From Dehalococcoidia bacterium (GTDB taxonomy: Bacteria > Chloroflexota > Dehalococcoidia > Lucifugimonadales > UBA2985), in assembly GCA_015661155.1 (NCBI GenBank), contig JACVQK010000002.1, positions 1-38,648 of the forward strand: DNA of 38,648 nt, in the 5' to 3' direction. The position numbers and the translations under genes were made by a program. A model generated the notes under the pieces. The model did no database searches and was not told the origin of the DNA. It saw nothing but the letters and a program-made list of their open reading frames with translations. This document shows, piece by piece, positions 32,383-38,648 of this stretch; within the stretch, counting starts at the first letter, position 1, and every line of letters starts with the position of its first letter.

Positions 32383-32801
32383 TGGCAAATTTGGTAGTAG
32401 ATTCTGGCGTATGGGTGGCTTCTTTCTTACCCAACGATAAATACCATTCGGAAGCAGCCCAATTCGTGGACGAGTTCAGAGCCGGAACGCATCACTGCCA
32501 CCTTCCCTATCTGGTTCTAGTAGAGACTTGCGCTTCAGTAGCTCGGCAAGTCCAGGCAGGTCGCATGGCGTACATATCTTGGGTGCGCCAGAGCTTTGAA
32601 GAGTGGACTCAGCAAGGCTTAGTTTCATGGTATGACCTCAATCAGCAACGCACCCACTCCACAGTTGATTTCAACCTGGGTTTGCCGAATCCCCTTCGTG
32701 GAGCCGACTCCGTGATGGCTTCACTGGCAGAGGAACTCGGATATTCCCTAAAAGCCTTTGATGGCGAGATTTTGAATCGTTATCCAGGTGCAACGCCATG
32801 A
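32382..32801 (+). CDS. PIN-domain protein (probable ribonuclease, VapC-like)
   Basis: 139 residues. The acidic residues of a PIN nuclease are in place: Asp7 (VVDSGVWVASFL), Glu48 (LVLVETCAS), Asp109 (LRGADSVMASLAEELG) and Asp127 (KAFDGEI). VapC toxins of this fold cut RNA and usually pair with a small antitoxin upstream. Here the upstream partner is a 280-residue TPR protein instead, and no small antitoxin gene is seen. The start overlaps the TPR stop; its TGA overlaps the recR ATG (ATGA). It may be a toxin, a house-keeping RNase, or part of a TPR-PIN pair. Confidence 0.85.
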   Translation: MANLVVDSGVWVASFLPNDKYHSEAAQFVDEFRAGTHHCHLPYLVLVETCASVARQVQAGRMAYISWVRQSFEEWTQQGLVSWYDLNQQRTHSTVDFNLGLPNPLRGADSVMASLAEELGYSLKAFDGEILNRYPGATP

Positions 32802-33412
32802 CCTACGACTTCCTGCCATCGGTAGCAGCGCCCCTGGCCCGCCTCATTGAGGAGTTCCACAAGCTCCCAGGCATCGGGCCCAAGACCGCTCAGCGTCTCG
32901 CCTACTACCTCATCCGCATGCCTGCCGAGGAGGCCCACTCCCTGGCGGAGGCCATTCTGGCTGTAAAGGAGCGAATCACCTTCTGCACCGTCTGCCAGAA
33001 CATCACCGAGAGCAGCCCCTGTCCCCTCTGCTCCAGCCAGAGCCGGGACAGGAGCCGCCTGTGCGTGGTAGAGGAGCCCCTGGACGTTCTGTCCCTGGAG
33101 CGCACCCGGGTTTACAAGGGACTGTACCACGTGCTCCACGGGGTCATATCTCCCGCCAGCGGGATAGGGCCGGAGAACCTGAAGATACGGGAGATGCTGG
33201 AACGCCTCAAGGGCAACGAGGTTGAGGAGGTCATCCTCGCCACCAATCCCAGCCTGGAGGGGGAGAGCACAGCCATGTACATCCACAGGCTGCTCTTGCC
33301 CCTGGTCCCCCGGATCACGCGTTTGGCCCGGGGCCTTCCCGTGGGAGGTGACCTGGAGTACGCCGACGAGGTTACCCTGAGCCGCGCCCTTGAAGGCCGC
33401 CAGGAGATGTAG
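32798..33412 (+). CDS. recR: Recombination protein RecR
   Basis: 204 residues. An N-terminal HhH (HKLPGIGPKTAQRLAYYLI), a zinc finger with Cys63, Cys66, Cys75, Cys78 (CTVC, CPLC), then a Toprim domain with VVEEPLDVLSLE, and a C-terminal VTRLARGLPVGGDLEYADEVTL-like end. RecR forms a clamp that works with RecO (and RecF) to load RecA at gaps. The ATG overlaps the PIN gene stop. recO follows after 17 bases. Confidence 0.97.
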   Translation: MTYDFLPSVAAPLARLIEEFHKLPGIGPKTAQRLAYYLIRMPAEEAHSLAEAILAVKERITFCTVCQNITESSPCPLCSSQSRDRSRLCVVEEPLDVLSLERTRVYKGLYHVLHGVISPASGIGPENLKIREMLERLKGNEVEEVILATNPSLEGESTAMYIHRLLLPLVPRITRLARGLPVGGDLEYADEVTLSRALEGRQEM

Positions 33413-33429
33413 AGGCGCCCTTTTCCACC

Positions 33430-34239
33430 ATGACCACTCCACCGAAGATATACAGCACCGAGGCCATCGTCCTCAAGCACACCCCCTTGGGCGAGGCCGA
33501 CTACCTCCTCACCATGTACACTCCCAACCGGGGCAAGACAAGGGCGGTGGCCAAAGGGGCGCGGCGAGTCAAGAGCAGGCTGGGAGGACACCTGGAGCCC
33601 CTCATGCGCGCCTCCCTTCTGATGGCCAGGGGTCAGAACCTGGACGTGGTAAGCCAGGCAGAAGCCCTGGAGGGGTTCCGCACCGTGCGGGAGGACCTCC
33701 AGAGAGTATCCCAAGCCCTCTGCATGGCAGAGCTGGTTGACGCCATTACCCCGGAGGAGCAGCCCAACTACCCCATCTATCGCCTCTTCCTGGAATCTTT
33801 GCGCCGCCTGGAAGGGGACGCCCCGCCGTCGCTGATGCCCTTCTTCCAGCTTCACCTCCTGGAGCAGAGCGGCTTCCGGCCAGAGCTGTACCGGTGTGTG
33901 GAGTGCGACTCAACCCTTGCCCCAGGGCTTCACCGCTTCGCCCCAGACCGAGGAGGAACCCTCTGTGTCTCCTGTCATCCACCGGGCCTGACCATACTTC
34001 CCCTCTCCCTGGACACCCTCAAGGTGCTGCGCTTCCTCCAAAGGGAGGTGTATAATATCGCGGCGAGGCTCCACCTGGAACCTGGTACCCTGCTGGAGAT
34101 GGAGCGGCTCCTGGGAGCCCTTCTGCGGTGCGTCCTGGAGCGAGAGGTGAAAGCCTCCCGGTTTCTGCACCAGGTGAGCCAGGACGACAGGGAAAGGGCG
34201 GAGGCTGCTGCCTCGCCCGCCAACAACATCAAGGAGTAG
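33430..34239 (+). CDS. recO: DNA repair protein RecO
   Basis: 269 residues. An N-terminal OB fold (YSTEAIVLKHTPLGEADYLLTMYT, GKTRAVAKGARRVKSRLGG) and a C-terminal helical domain with a zinc finger (Cys156, Cys159, Cys179, Cys182). Anneals strands and helps RecR load RecA on SSB-coated DNA. Start ATG 33430. The ribosome site of the next gene lies in its last codons. Confidence 0.95.
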   Translation: MTTPPKIYSTEAIVLKHTPLGEADYLLTMYTPNRGKTRAVAKGARRVKSRLGGHLEPLMRASLLMARGQNLDVVSQAEALEGFRTVREDLQRVSQALCMAELVDAITPEEQPNYPIYRLFLESLRRLEGDAPPSLMPFFQLHLLEQSGFRPELYRCVECDSTLAPGLHRFAPDRGGTLCVSCHPPGLTILPLSLDTLKVLRFLQREVYNIAARLHLEPGTLLEMERLLGALLRCVLEREVKASRFLHQVSQDDRERAEAAASPANNIKE

Positions 34240-34242
34240 TGT

Positions 34243-34710
34243 ATGCCAGCAGACCTGAGGGAAGGGCTCTATCTCACCGGGATAGGCATGGTGGTGGTCT
34301 TCCTTGCCCTGTCGGGCCTACTGCTGATAATGGTTGCCCTGCAAAGGCTCTTCCCGGGCAAAGATACCTCTTCGTCAGGCCAGGATGAGGGAACCCCAGG
34401 GCAGAAGCCCCAGGCAGGGGAGAAGCCCACCCCCGCAGAGCTGCCACAGCCACTCCAGGCAGCCAGCAGCCAGAGCTATGGTGGAGTAACCGGAGCGCAA
34501 ATCGCGGCCATAGCCGCGGCAGCCTATCTGGCCATGGAACAAGAGGGGCAGCTTCAGCCAGCCCTACGGGCAACCCCTGCCCTATCCCAGCAGCCCAGCG
34601 GCTGGAGCGCCCAGGGAAGGACTCTCCTTGCGGAGGGCCAGAGCCGTAGACCCCCGCCATACCAACAGAAGCCCCACAGCGCATACTCTCCAAAAGTTGG
34701 CTTGAGCTAG
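34243..34710 (+). CDS. oadG: OadG-like gamma subunit of a Na+-translocating decarboxylase
   Basis: 155 residues. One transmembrane helix at about 12-34 (TGIGMVVVFLALSGLLLIMVAL), then a short basic turn and a long Pro/Gln/Ala-rich cytoplasmic tail with ITGAQ-like AQIAAIAAAAYLAMEQ at about 85-100. This is the layout of the OadG/MmdD gamma subunit, which holds the carboxyltransferase to the membrane beta subunit. Sequence identity in this family is low, so the adjacent oadB is important evidence. ATG 34243 has AAGGAG 6 bases upstream. 7 bases separate it from oadB. Confidence 0.85.
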   Translation: MPADLREGLYLTGIGMVVVFLALSGLLLIMVALQRLFPGKDTSSSGQDEGTPGQKPQAGEKPTPAELPQPLQAASSQSYGGVTGAQIAAIAAAAYLAMEQEGQLQPALRATPALSQQPSGWSAQGRTLLAEGQSRRPPPYQQKPHSAYSPKVGLS

Positions 34711-34717
34711 TAAACCC

Positions 34718-35821
34718 ATGCCCGATGAGCTGCTAGGTGGATTTCCCGACCTTACCCTGGGAAACGTTACCATGATAGGTATAGCCCTGGCCCTGATGTA
34801 CCTGGGCGTGGCCAGAAAATACGAGCCCTTGCTCCTCATACCCATAGGGATGGGAGTTATGCTTGCCAATCTCCCCTCTACCGGTCTTACCGACGAGGAC
34901 GGATTTTTGTGGATGCTGAAAAGGGTAGGGCTCGATAACGAGCTCCTTCCCCTTCTCATGTTCGTGGGTCTGGGGGCCCTCACCGACTTCACACCCCTGC
35001 TCATGAATCCCATAACCATGCTCCTGGGGGCAGCTGCCCAGTTCGGCATATTTGCCGCCCTTTTGATCGCGTTGTTCCTGGGTTTCGGCATAAACGATGC
35101 AGCATCCATAGGTATCATAGGCTCCGCGGACGGCCCCACCACCATCTACGTCTCCACCCAGCTGGCTCCTGGCCTGTTGGGGCCTATAGCCGTGGCCGCC
35201 TATTCGTACATGGCCATGGTCCCCATCATCCAGCCCCCCATCATGCGCCTGCTGACCACCAGGAAAGAGCGGAGAATCAGGATGTCTTACCCCTCCCAGG
35301 AGGCGTCCACCAGAACCCTCATACTCTTCCCCATCATAGTGACCATCGTGGCCAGCCTCATCTCTCCCAAGGCTGCGCCCCTCATAGGGATGCTCATGTT
35401 CGGCAACCTGCTGCGAGTGGTAGGAGTGGTGGATCGTCTATCCCGGGCGGCCCAGAACGAGCTGATCAACATCACCACCATCTTCCTGGGCCTCACCGTG
35501 GGTTCCACCATCACCGCCGAGCGGTTTCTGGACCTCCAGACCCTGGGCATCTTTGTCCTGGGCCTCCTGGCCTTTGCCTTCGCCACAGCCACCGGGCTCC
35601 TCTTCGGGAAGCTCATGTGTTACCTCTCCAGGGGCAGGATCAACCCCCTCATAGGCGCTGCGGGAATATCGGCCCTGCCCATGTCCGCCAGGGTAGTCCA
35701 CAAGATGGGCCAGGATGAGGACCCGGAAAACTGGCTTCTAATGCACGCCATGGGGCCCAACGTGGCGGGGCAAATCGGCTCCGTCCTCGCCGGGGGTGTG
35801 ATCCTGGGAGTCCTGACCTAG
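34718..35821 (+). CDS. oadB: Na+-translocating decarboxylase beta subunit
   Basis: 367 residues, polytopic (roughly 9-11 hydrophobic segments). The two conserved functional regions are present: GFGINDAASIGIIGSADGPTTIYV, containing the Asp of the Na+/carboxybiotin site, and near the C terminus MHAMGPNVAGQIGSVLAGGVIL. It pumps 2 Na+ outward on decarboxylating carboxybiotin. Substrate is set by an alpha subunit not found here: oxaloacetate, methylmalonyl-CoA or glutaconyl-CoA. A methylmalonyl-CoA mutase starting at 38027 makes methylmalonyl-CoA the best guess. Last gene of the plus-strand operon. Confidence 0.94.
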   Translation: MPDELLGGFPDLTLGNVTMIGIALALMYLGVARKYEPLLLIPIGMGVMLANLPSTGLTDEDGFLWMLKRVGLDNELLPLLMFVGLGALTDFTPLLMNPITMLLGAAAQFGIFAALLIALFLGFGINDAASIGIIGSADGPTTIYVSTQLAPGLLGPIAVAAYSYMAMVPIIQPPIMRLLTTRKERRIRMSYPSQEASTRTLILFPIIVTIVASLISPKAAPLIGMLMFGNLLRVVGVVDRLSRAAQNELINITTIFLGLTVGSTITAERFLDLQTLGIFVLGLLAFAFATATGLLFGKLMCYLSRGRINPLIGAAGISALPMSARVVHKMGQDEDPENWLLMHAMGPNVAGQIGSVLAGGVILGVLT

Positions 35822-35854
35822 GAGAGTGATGAAATACCCCTTTCGACCATCCCC

Positions 35855-35884
35855 CTCCCCCCTTCCTAGCCAGGAAGGGGGGAG
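35855..35884 (+). terminator. Hairpin after oadB
   Basis: Perfect 13-bp stem CTCCCCCCTTCCT/AGGAAGGGGGGAG with loop AGCC, followed by AATTTGG. It lies 33 bases past the oadB stop, so it is a plausible operon terminator. The preceding TTCGACCATCCCCCT also occurs at 127-141, so the hairpin may be part of a dispersed repeat. Confidence 0.5.
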
Positions 35885-35895
35885 AATTTGGGTCT

Positions 35896-35964
35896 GGGGG
35901 TGTCCCCCAGACCCCCGTCAGAAGGGGCTTTGCCCCTCTGGACTCCCCCGGGGTCAGGTTTTGG
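35896..35964 (+). repeat. Dispersed repeat, module B copy
   Basis: GGGGGTGTCCCCCAGACCC, then a stem-loop AAGGGGCTTTGCCCCTCT, GACTCCCCCGG and GGTTTTGGG. It aligns along its whole length with 4942-5010 by eye. No module A adjoins this copy. Confidence 0.6.
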
Positions 35965-36001
35965 GATGAGTCCAGGAATAAGGGTCTATCAGAAGCTCCC
36001 C

Positions 36002-36105
36002 TGTCATTCCGAACGCAGCGAAGCGAAGTGAGGAATCTAGGGCCTACCATCCTCGTTAACGGCATAAGTCCTAGATTCCTCGTCGCTCCGCTCCTCGGAA
36101 TGACA
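36002..36105. repeat. Inverted-repeat element ending in TGTCATTCCGA
   Basis: Ends TGTCATTCCGA (36002-36012) and TCGGAATGACA (36095-36105) are exact inverted copies. Inner arms GAGGAATCTAG (36030-36040) and CTAGATTCCTC (36071-36081) are also exact. The between-arm segments are GC-rich and partly complementary. No coding capacity. It resembles the miniature inverted-repeat elements common in bacterial spacers. Confidence 0.7.
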
Positions 36106-36165
36106 TGTGGGTGGCGACGCTCAGATTGTTATCGGCACAAAGAAGGATGAAAATAGCGCCGCCTC

Positions 36166-36222
36166 CTGTCATTCTGGGCGCAGCGAAGAATCTGAGGCCC
36201 TTCGCTGCGTTCAGGGTGACAG
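36166..36222. repeat. Second, shorter TGTCATTC inverted-repeat element
   Basis: 23-base arms starting CTGTCATTCTGGGCGCAGCG and ending GTTCAGGGTGACAG, with an 11-base loop AATCTGAGGCC. The four non-Watson-Crick positions are all G-U pairs when the plus-strand RNA is folded; the minus-strand RNA would have A-C mismatches there. It lies 60 bases after the longer copy and 65 before the lipoprotein gene, in its possible leader. Confidence 0.65.
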
Positions 36223-36287
36223 AATGGTATTATTAGAGCCGTACAGTAGCTACCGTGCCATAACGTTTCCACCCAGGGAGGAACCCC

Positions 36288-36950
36288 TTGTCGCTCAAAC
36301 CGTCTCACGGACATCCATCACTGTGGTTCCCCCAGGTGTTGCTCCTCGGCCTCATTCTGGCCTCTGGCGCGTGCACCGCGGCCACGCCCACCACCACTCC
36401 TACCGCAACCAGAGCGCCCCTGCCGACCCTCTTGCCACCCTTCCCCATCATCACCATCGAGGACTTCGAGGCCGGGCTGGGCCAGTGGTTTCCCGAAGGG
36501 GACGTCCCCATGGACCCCAACAACCCAGGGAGGCTCGTGGCCTGGAGCGTGCTGGTATCATCATCTCAAGCCTTTGAAGGAGACGGATCGGCGGAGTTCT
36601 TCCTGGACGGCCGCCAGGCCGATGGCACCATCTGGATTGCGCGGCCCATGAGGGTAAACACCGAGGAACCCGTGAAGGTGGCCCTCACCTTTCAGCTATG
36701 GAGCGAAAGCGAAAGTTTCAACACCCTGGCCCGAGTGGCAGCCTACGCCGGGGCCAGGAAGCCCGCCGCCGAGGAGGAGCTCGACACCTCTCAGGTGGCC
36801 AACCTGGTCACCGGCTGGCGGGAGTACAACTACGCCTTTTCGGTGCTCCCCCACGAGGGATCTCTATGGGTGGCCGTGGGCATCACCGTTGCATGGGAGA
36901 CGGAAATGACCTATTATATCGACGACATAAGGGTTGAGGTAACCCGGTAG
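36288..36950 (+). CDS. Lipoprotein of unknown function with a jelly-roll-like domain
   Basis: 220 residues. Signal segment QVLLLGLILASGAC with lipobox Cys29, a Thr/Pro-rich linker (30-50), then IEDFEAGLGQWFPE, AFEGDGSAEFFLDG, MRVNTEEPVKVALTFQLWS and a C-terminal YYIDDIRVEV. This pattern (EDFE..L..W, GxGS, YIDDI.V) is like carbohydrate-binding-module or concanavalin-like beta sandwiches found on extracellular proteins; the match is by impression. The start is TTG 36288 with GGGAGG 8 bases upstream. Preceded by the repeat-rich spacer 35822-36287. Confidence 0.75.
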   Translation: MSLKPSHGHPSLWFPQVLLLGLILASGACTAATPTTTPTATRAPLPTLLPPFPIITIEDFEAGLGQWFPEGDVPMDPNNPGRLVAWSVLVSSSQAFEGDGSAEFFLDGRQADGTIWIARPMRVNTEEPVKVALTFQLWSESESFNTLARVAAYAGARKPAAEEELDTSQVANLVTGWREYNYAFSVLPHEGSLWVAVGITVAWETEMTYYIDDIRVEVTR

Positions 36951-37052
36951 GGGAAACCACCCTCACTCATCCCGTATTCCGCCCTGGCATGGCGCAAGGG
37001 CAGCGCTAATATGGGAGGTATCGGCCTAAACAAGAGAAGGAGGGCACGGCTT

Positions 37053-37925
37053 ATGGCAGAGTACAAGAACGTCATCTATGAGGTGCGGGAGCACGTCGCC
37101 ATCATCACCAACAACAACCCGGAGCGGCTCAATGCCCTGAGCGTTGGCCTGAAGCGGGACATTGAGGCGGCGATGATGGAGGCGGCCCACAACTCGGACG
37201 TGCGGGCCATCATCTGGACGGGCGCGGGACGGGGTTTCTCCGCGGGGGCCAACATGGGCGGCAGAGGTGATGAAGACGTCAGAGCTGCAAGAGCTGAAGA
37301 GGGCGAGCAGGGGCTCTTGGGTGCCGTCCAGAGCGCGGAGGAGTTCCGGGAGTGGGGGCTGCGGTGGCAGATCAACGTTCCCCAACCCATCATCGGGGCC
37401 ATAAACGGCTACGCCCTGGGCCGCGGCTTTGAGTACGCCTTGCACAGCGATATCCTCATCGCCTCCGAGCGAGCGGTCTTTGGAGCGCCGGAGATCCGCC
37501 ATGGAACCATAGCCGCAAGCCGTTTGCCCTTCCTGGTGGGCCCCATGTGGGCCAAGCGGATCATCCTCACGGGCGACCACGTCCGCGCCGAGACCGCGCT
37601 GCGGATAGGGCTGGTGATAGACGTGGTTCCCCACGAAAAGCTAATGGACGCCGCCTTTGCCCTGGCGAAGCGCATCAGCTACGTCCCTTACTACGCGGTC
37701 AGGTACAACAAGCGAATGATCGATGGCACCATGGAGGCCATGGGAATGAACACCGCCCTGGCCTACAGCTCCATGCTCGACGCCATCGGCCACGCCACCT
37801 CACGAGAGCATCCCCTTATCCGAGCAACCGACGGAGCAGACCTGCGGAAGATACAGAAAGAGGGGGGAACGCGAGCCTTCATCCAGGCCCGGGACGAGCC
37901 CTTCGGGCCATCGCCCCATCTATAA
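37053..37925 (+). CDS. Enoyl-CoA hydratase/isomerase (crotonase) family protein
   Basis: 290 residues. Crotonase-fold hallmarks: VAIITNNNPERLNALS, oxyanion-hole segments RGFSAGAN and INGYALGRGFEYALHSDI, then FGAPEIRHGT. Glutamates at both positions used by hydratases (in GRGFEYA and GAPEI) are kept, so hydratase chemistry is possible; the substrate is unknown. I chose ATG 37053 with AGGAGG upstream; the frame opens at ATG 37011, but the added residues (NKRRRAR) are not family-like. It lies 101 bases before the mutase gene, so it may take part in acyl-CoA or propionyl-CoA metabolism. Confidence 0.9.
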   Translation: MAEYKNVIYEVREHVAIITNNNPERLNALSVGLKRDIEAAMMEAAHNSDVRAIIWTGAGRGFSAGANMGGRGDEDVRAARAEEGEQGLLGAVQSAEEFREWGLRWQINVPQPIIGAINGYALGRGFEYALHSDILIASERAVFGAPEIRHGTIAASRLPFLVGPMWAKRIILTGDHVRAETALRIGLVIDVVPHEKLMDAAFALAKRISYVPYYAVRYNKRMIDGTMEAMGMNTALAYSSMLDAIGHATSREHPLIRATDGADLRKIQKEGGTRAFIQARDEPFGPSPHL

Positions 37926-38026
37926 GGTCTTGAGACCGTATCTGCCGACGCTGTAGAGGGGGCGCGCCTGCACGGGGAAGGACTGACCCTTCGGCATAGC
38001 GCGTTACCCCTTCCTGGAGGAGATGC

Positions 38027-38648
38027 ATGACGACCAGAAAGAGGGACTGGAAGGAGCGGGTCTGGAAGCCGGCCACCGAGCGCTTCCCTGAGCGCCAGGA
38101 GCGCTTCGAGACGACCTCGGAGACGGAGATCGATGTCATCTACACGCCGGAGGACATCGCCAACCAGGACTACCAGCGGGACCTGGGCTATCCGGGCAGC
38201 TTCCCCTTCACCCGGGGCATCCAGCCCACCATGTATCGGGGGCGCATCTGGACCATGCGCCAGTACGCGGGCTTCGCCTCGGCGGAGGAGACCAACCGCA
38301 GATACCACTACCTTCTGGAGCAGGGACAGACGGGGCTCTCCATGGCCTTCGACCTGCCCACCCAGATCGGCTACGACTCCGACCACCCAATAGCCTACAG
38401 CGAGGTGGGAAAGGTGGGAGTGCCCATCTCCCATCTGGAGGACATGGAGACCGTCTTCCAGGGCATCGATCTGTCCAAGGTCTCCACCTCCATGACCATC
38501 AACGCCACCGCCCCCGTGCTCCTCGCCTACTACATCGCCGCCGCGAAGAGGCAGGGGGTAAACCCCAAGGAGCTGCGAGGCACCGTCCAGAACGACATCC
38601 TCAAGGAGTACGTCGCTCGCGGCACCCATATCTATCCGGCAAAGCCCT
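38027..38648 (+). CDS. Methylmalonyl-CoA mutase large subunit, N-terminal part (cut by the right edge)
   Basis: 207 residues visible of an expected 550 or more. [22 protein letters not shown] at the N terminus, [59 protein letters not shown] and [18 protein letters not shown] are diagnostic of the adenosylcobalamin-dependent acyl-CoA mutase catalytic domain. The [12 protein letters not shown] segment belongs to the substrate-binding barrel. Whether the B12-binding domain is fused or separate cannot be seen. Isobutyryl-CoA or ethylmalonyl-CoA mutase are alternatives. ATG 38027 has GGAGG 6 bases upstream. Confidence 0.94.
   Translation, partial: MTTRKRDWKERVWKPATERFPERQERFETTSETEIDVIYTPEDIANQDYQRDLGYPGSFPFTRGIQPTMYRGRIWTMRQYAGFASAEETNRRYHYLLEQGQTGLSMAFDLPTQIGYDSDHPIAYSEVGKVGVPISHLEDMETVFQGIDLSKVSTSMTINATAPVLLAYYIAAAKRQGVNPKELRGTVQNDILKEYVARGTHIYPAKP

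Overview
The window looks like a chromosomal segment of an uncultured anaerobic bacterium, most probably Chloroflexota of the Dehalococcoidia type. The reasons are high GC, frequent GTG and TTG starts, a bacterial-type CODH/acetyl-CoA synthase, and an HdrA with a doubled flavin module. The taxon is inferred from gene content, not from a marker tree.

Region 1 (1-2090) is mixed. A strong minus-strand promoter and a possible gene start run off the left edge. Then come D-aminoacyl-tRNA deacylase (dtd) and an FmdB-type zinc ribbon, a tRNA-Pro(UGG) with its own promoter, and a small secreted or lipoprotein gene.

Region 2 (2094-22158, all minus strand, read right to left) is a 15-gene Wood-Ljungdahl cluster: cooS, acsB, acsD, acsC, acsV, cooC, acsE, hdrA, mvhD, metV, metF, hdrC, hdrB, a DUF166 gene, fhs. 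It holds the whole carbonyl branch (CODH, ACS, corrinoid protein, its reactivator and the methyltransferase). From the methyl branch it holds formate-THF ligase and a MetVF-HdrABC-MvhD methylene-THF reductase complex. Methylene-THF dehydrogenase/cyclohydrolase and formate dehydrogenase are not here. Several joins are 4-base stop/start overlaps, which argues for co-transcription and coupled translation.

Region 3 (22159-28900): a 600-base gene-free stretch, a small C-glycoside deglycosidase beta-like gene, a YjbQ-family gene, and the ribosomal operon infC-rpmI-rplT. The infC gene has no ATG/GTG/TTG at its expected start and seems to begin at ATA. Two convergent, unrecognised HExxH (zincin-like) proteins follow.

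Region 4 (28967-35821, plus strand) is a compact housekeeping operon: ybeY, dnaX, ybaB, recR, recO, oadG, oadB. A TPR gene and a PIN-domain gene are wedged between ybaB and recR.

Region 5 (35822-38648): a repeat-rich spacer, a lipoprotein, an enoyl-CoA hydratase/isomerase family protein, and the start of a B12-dependent methylmalonyl-CoA mutase large subunit. With the Na+-pumping decarboxylase subunits, this suggests methylmalonyl/propionyl-CoA metabolism beside the acetyl-CoA pathway.

Short palindromes and a composite dispersed repeat recur through the window, both between genes and inside three coding sequences. One pair of repeat copies flanks the DUF166 gene.
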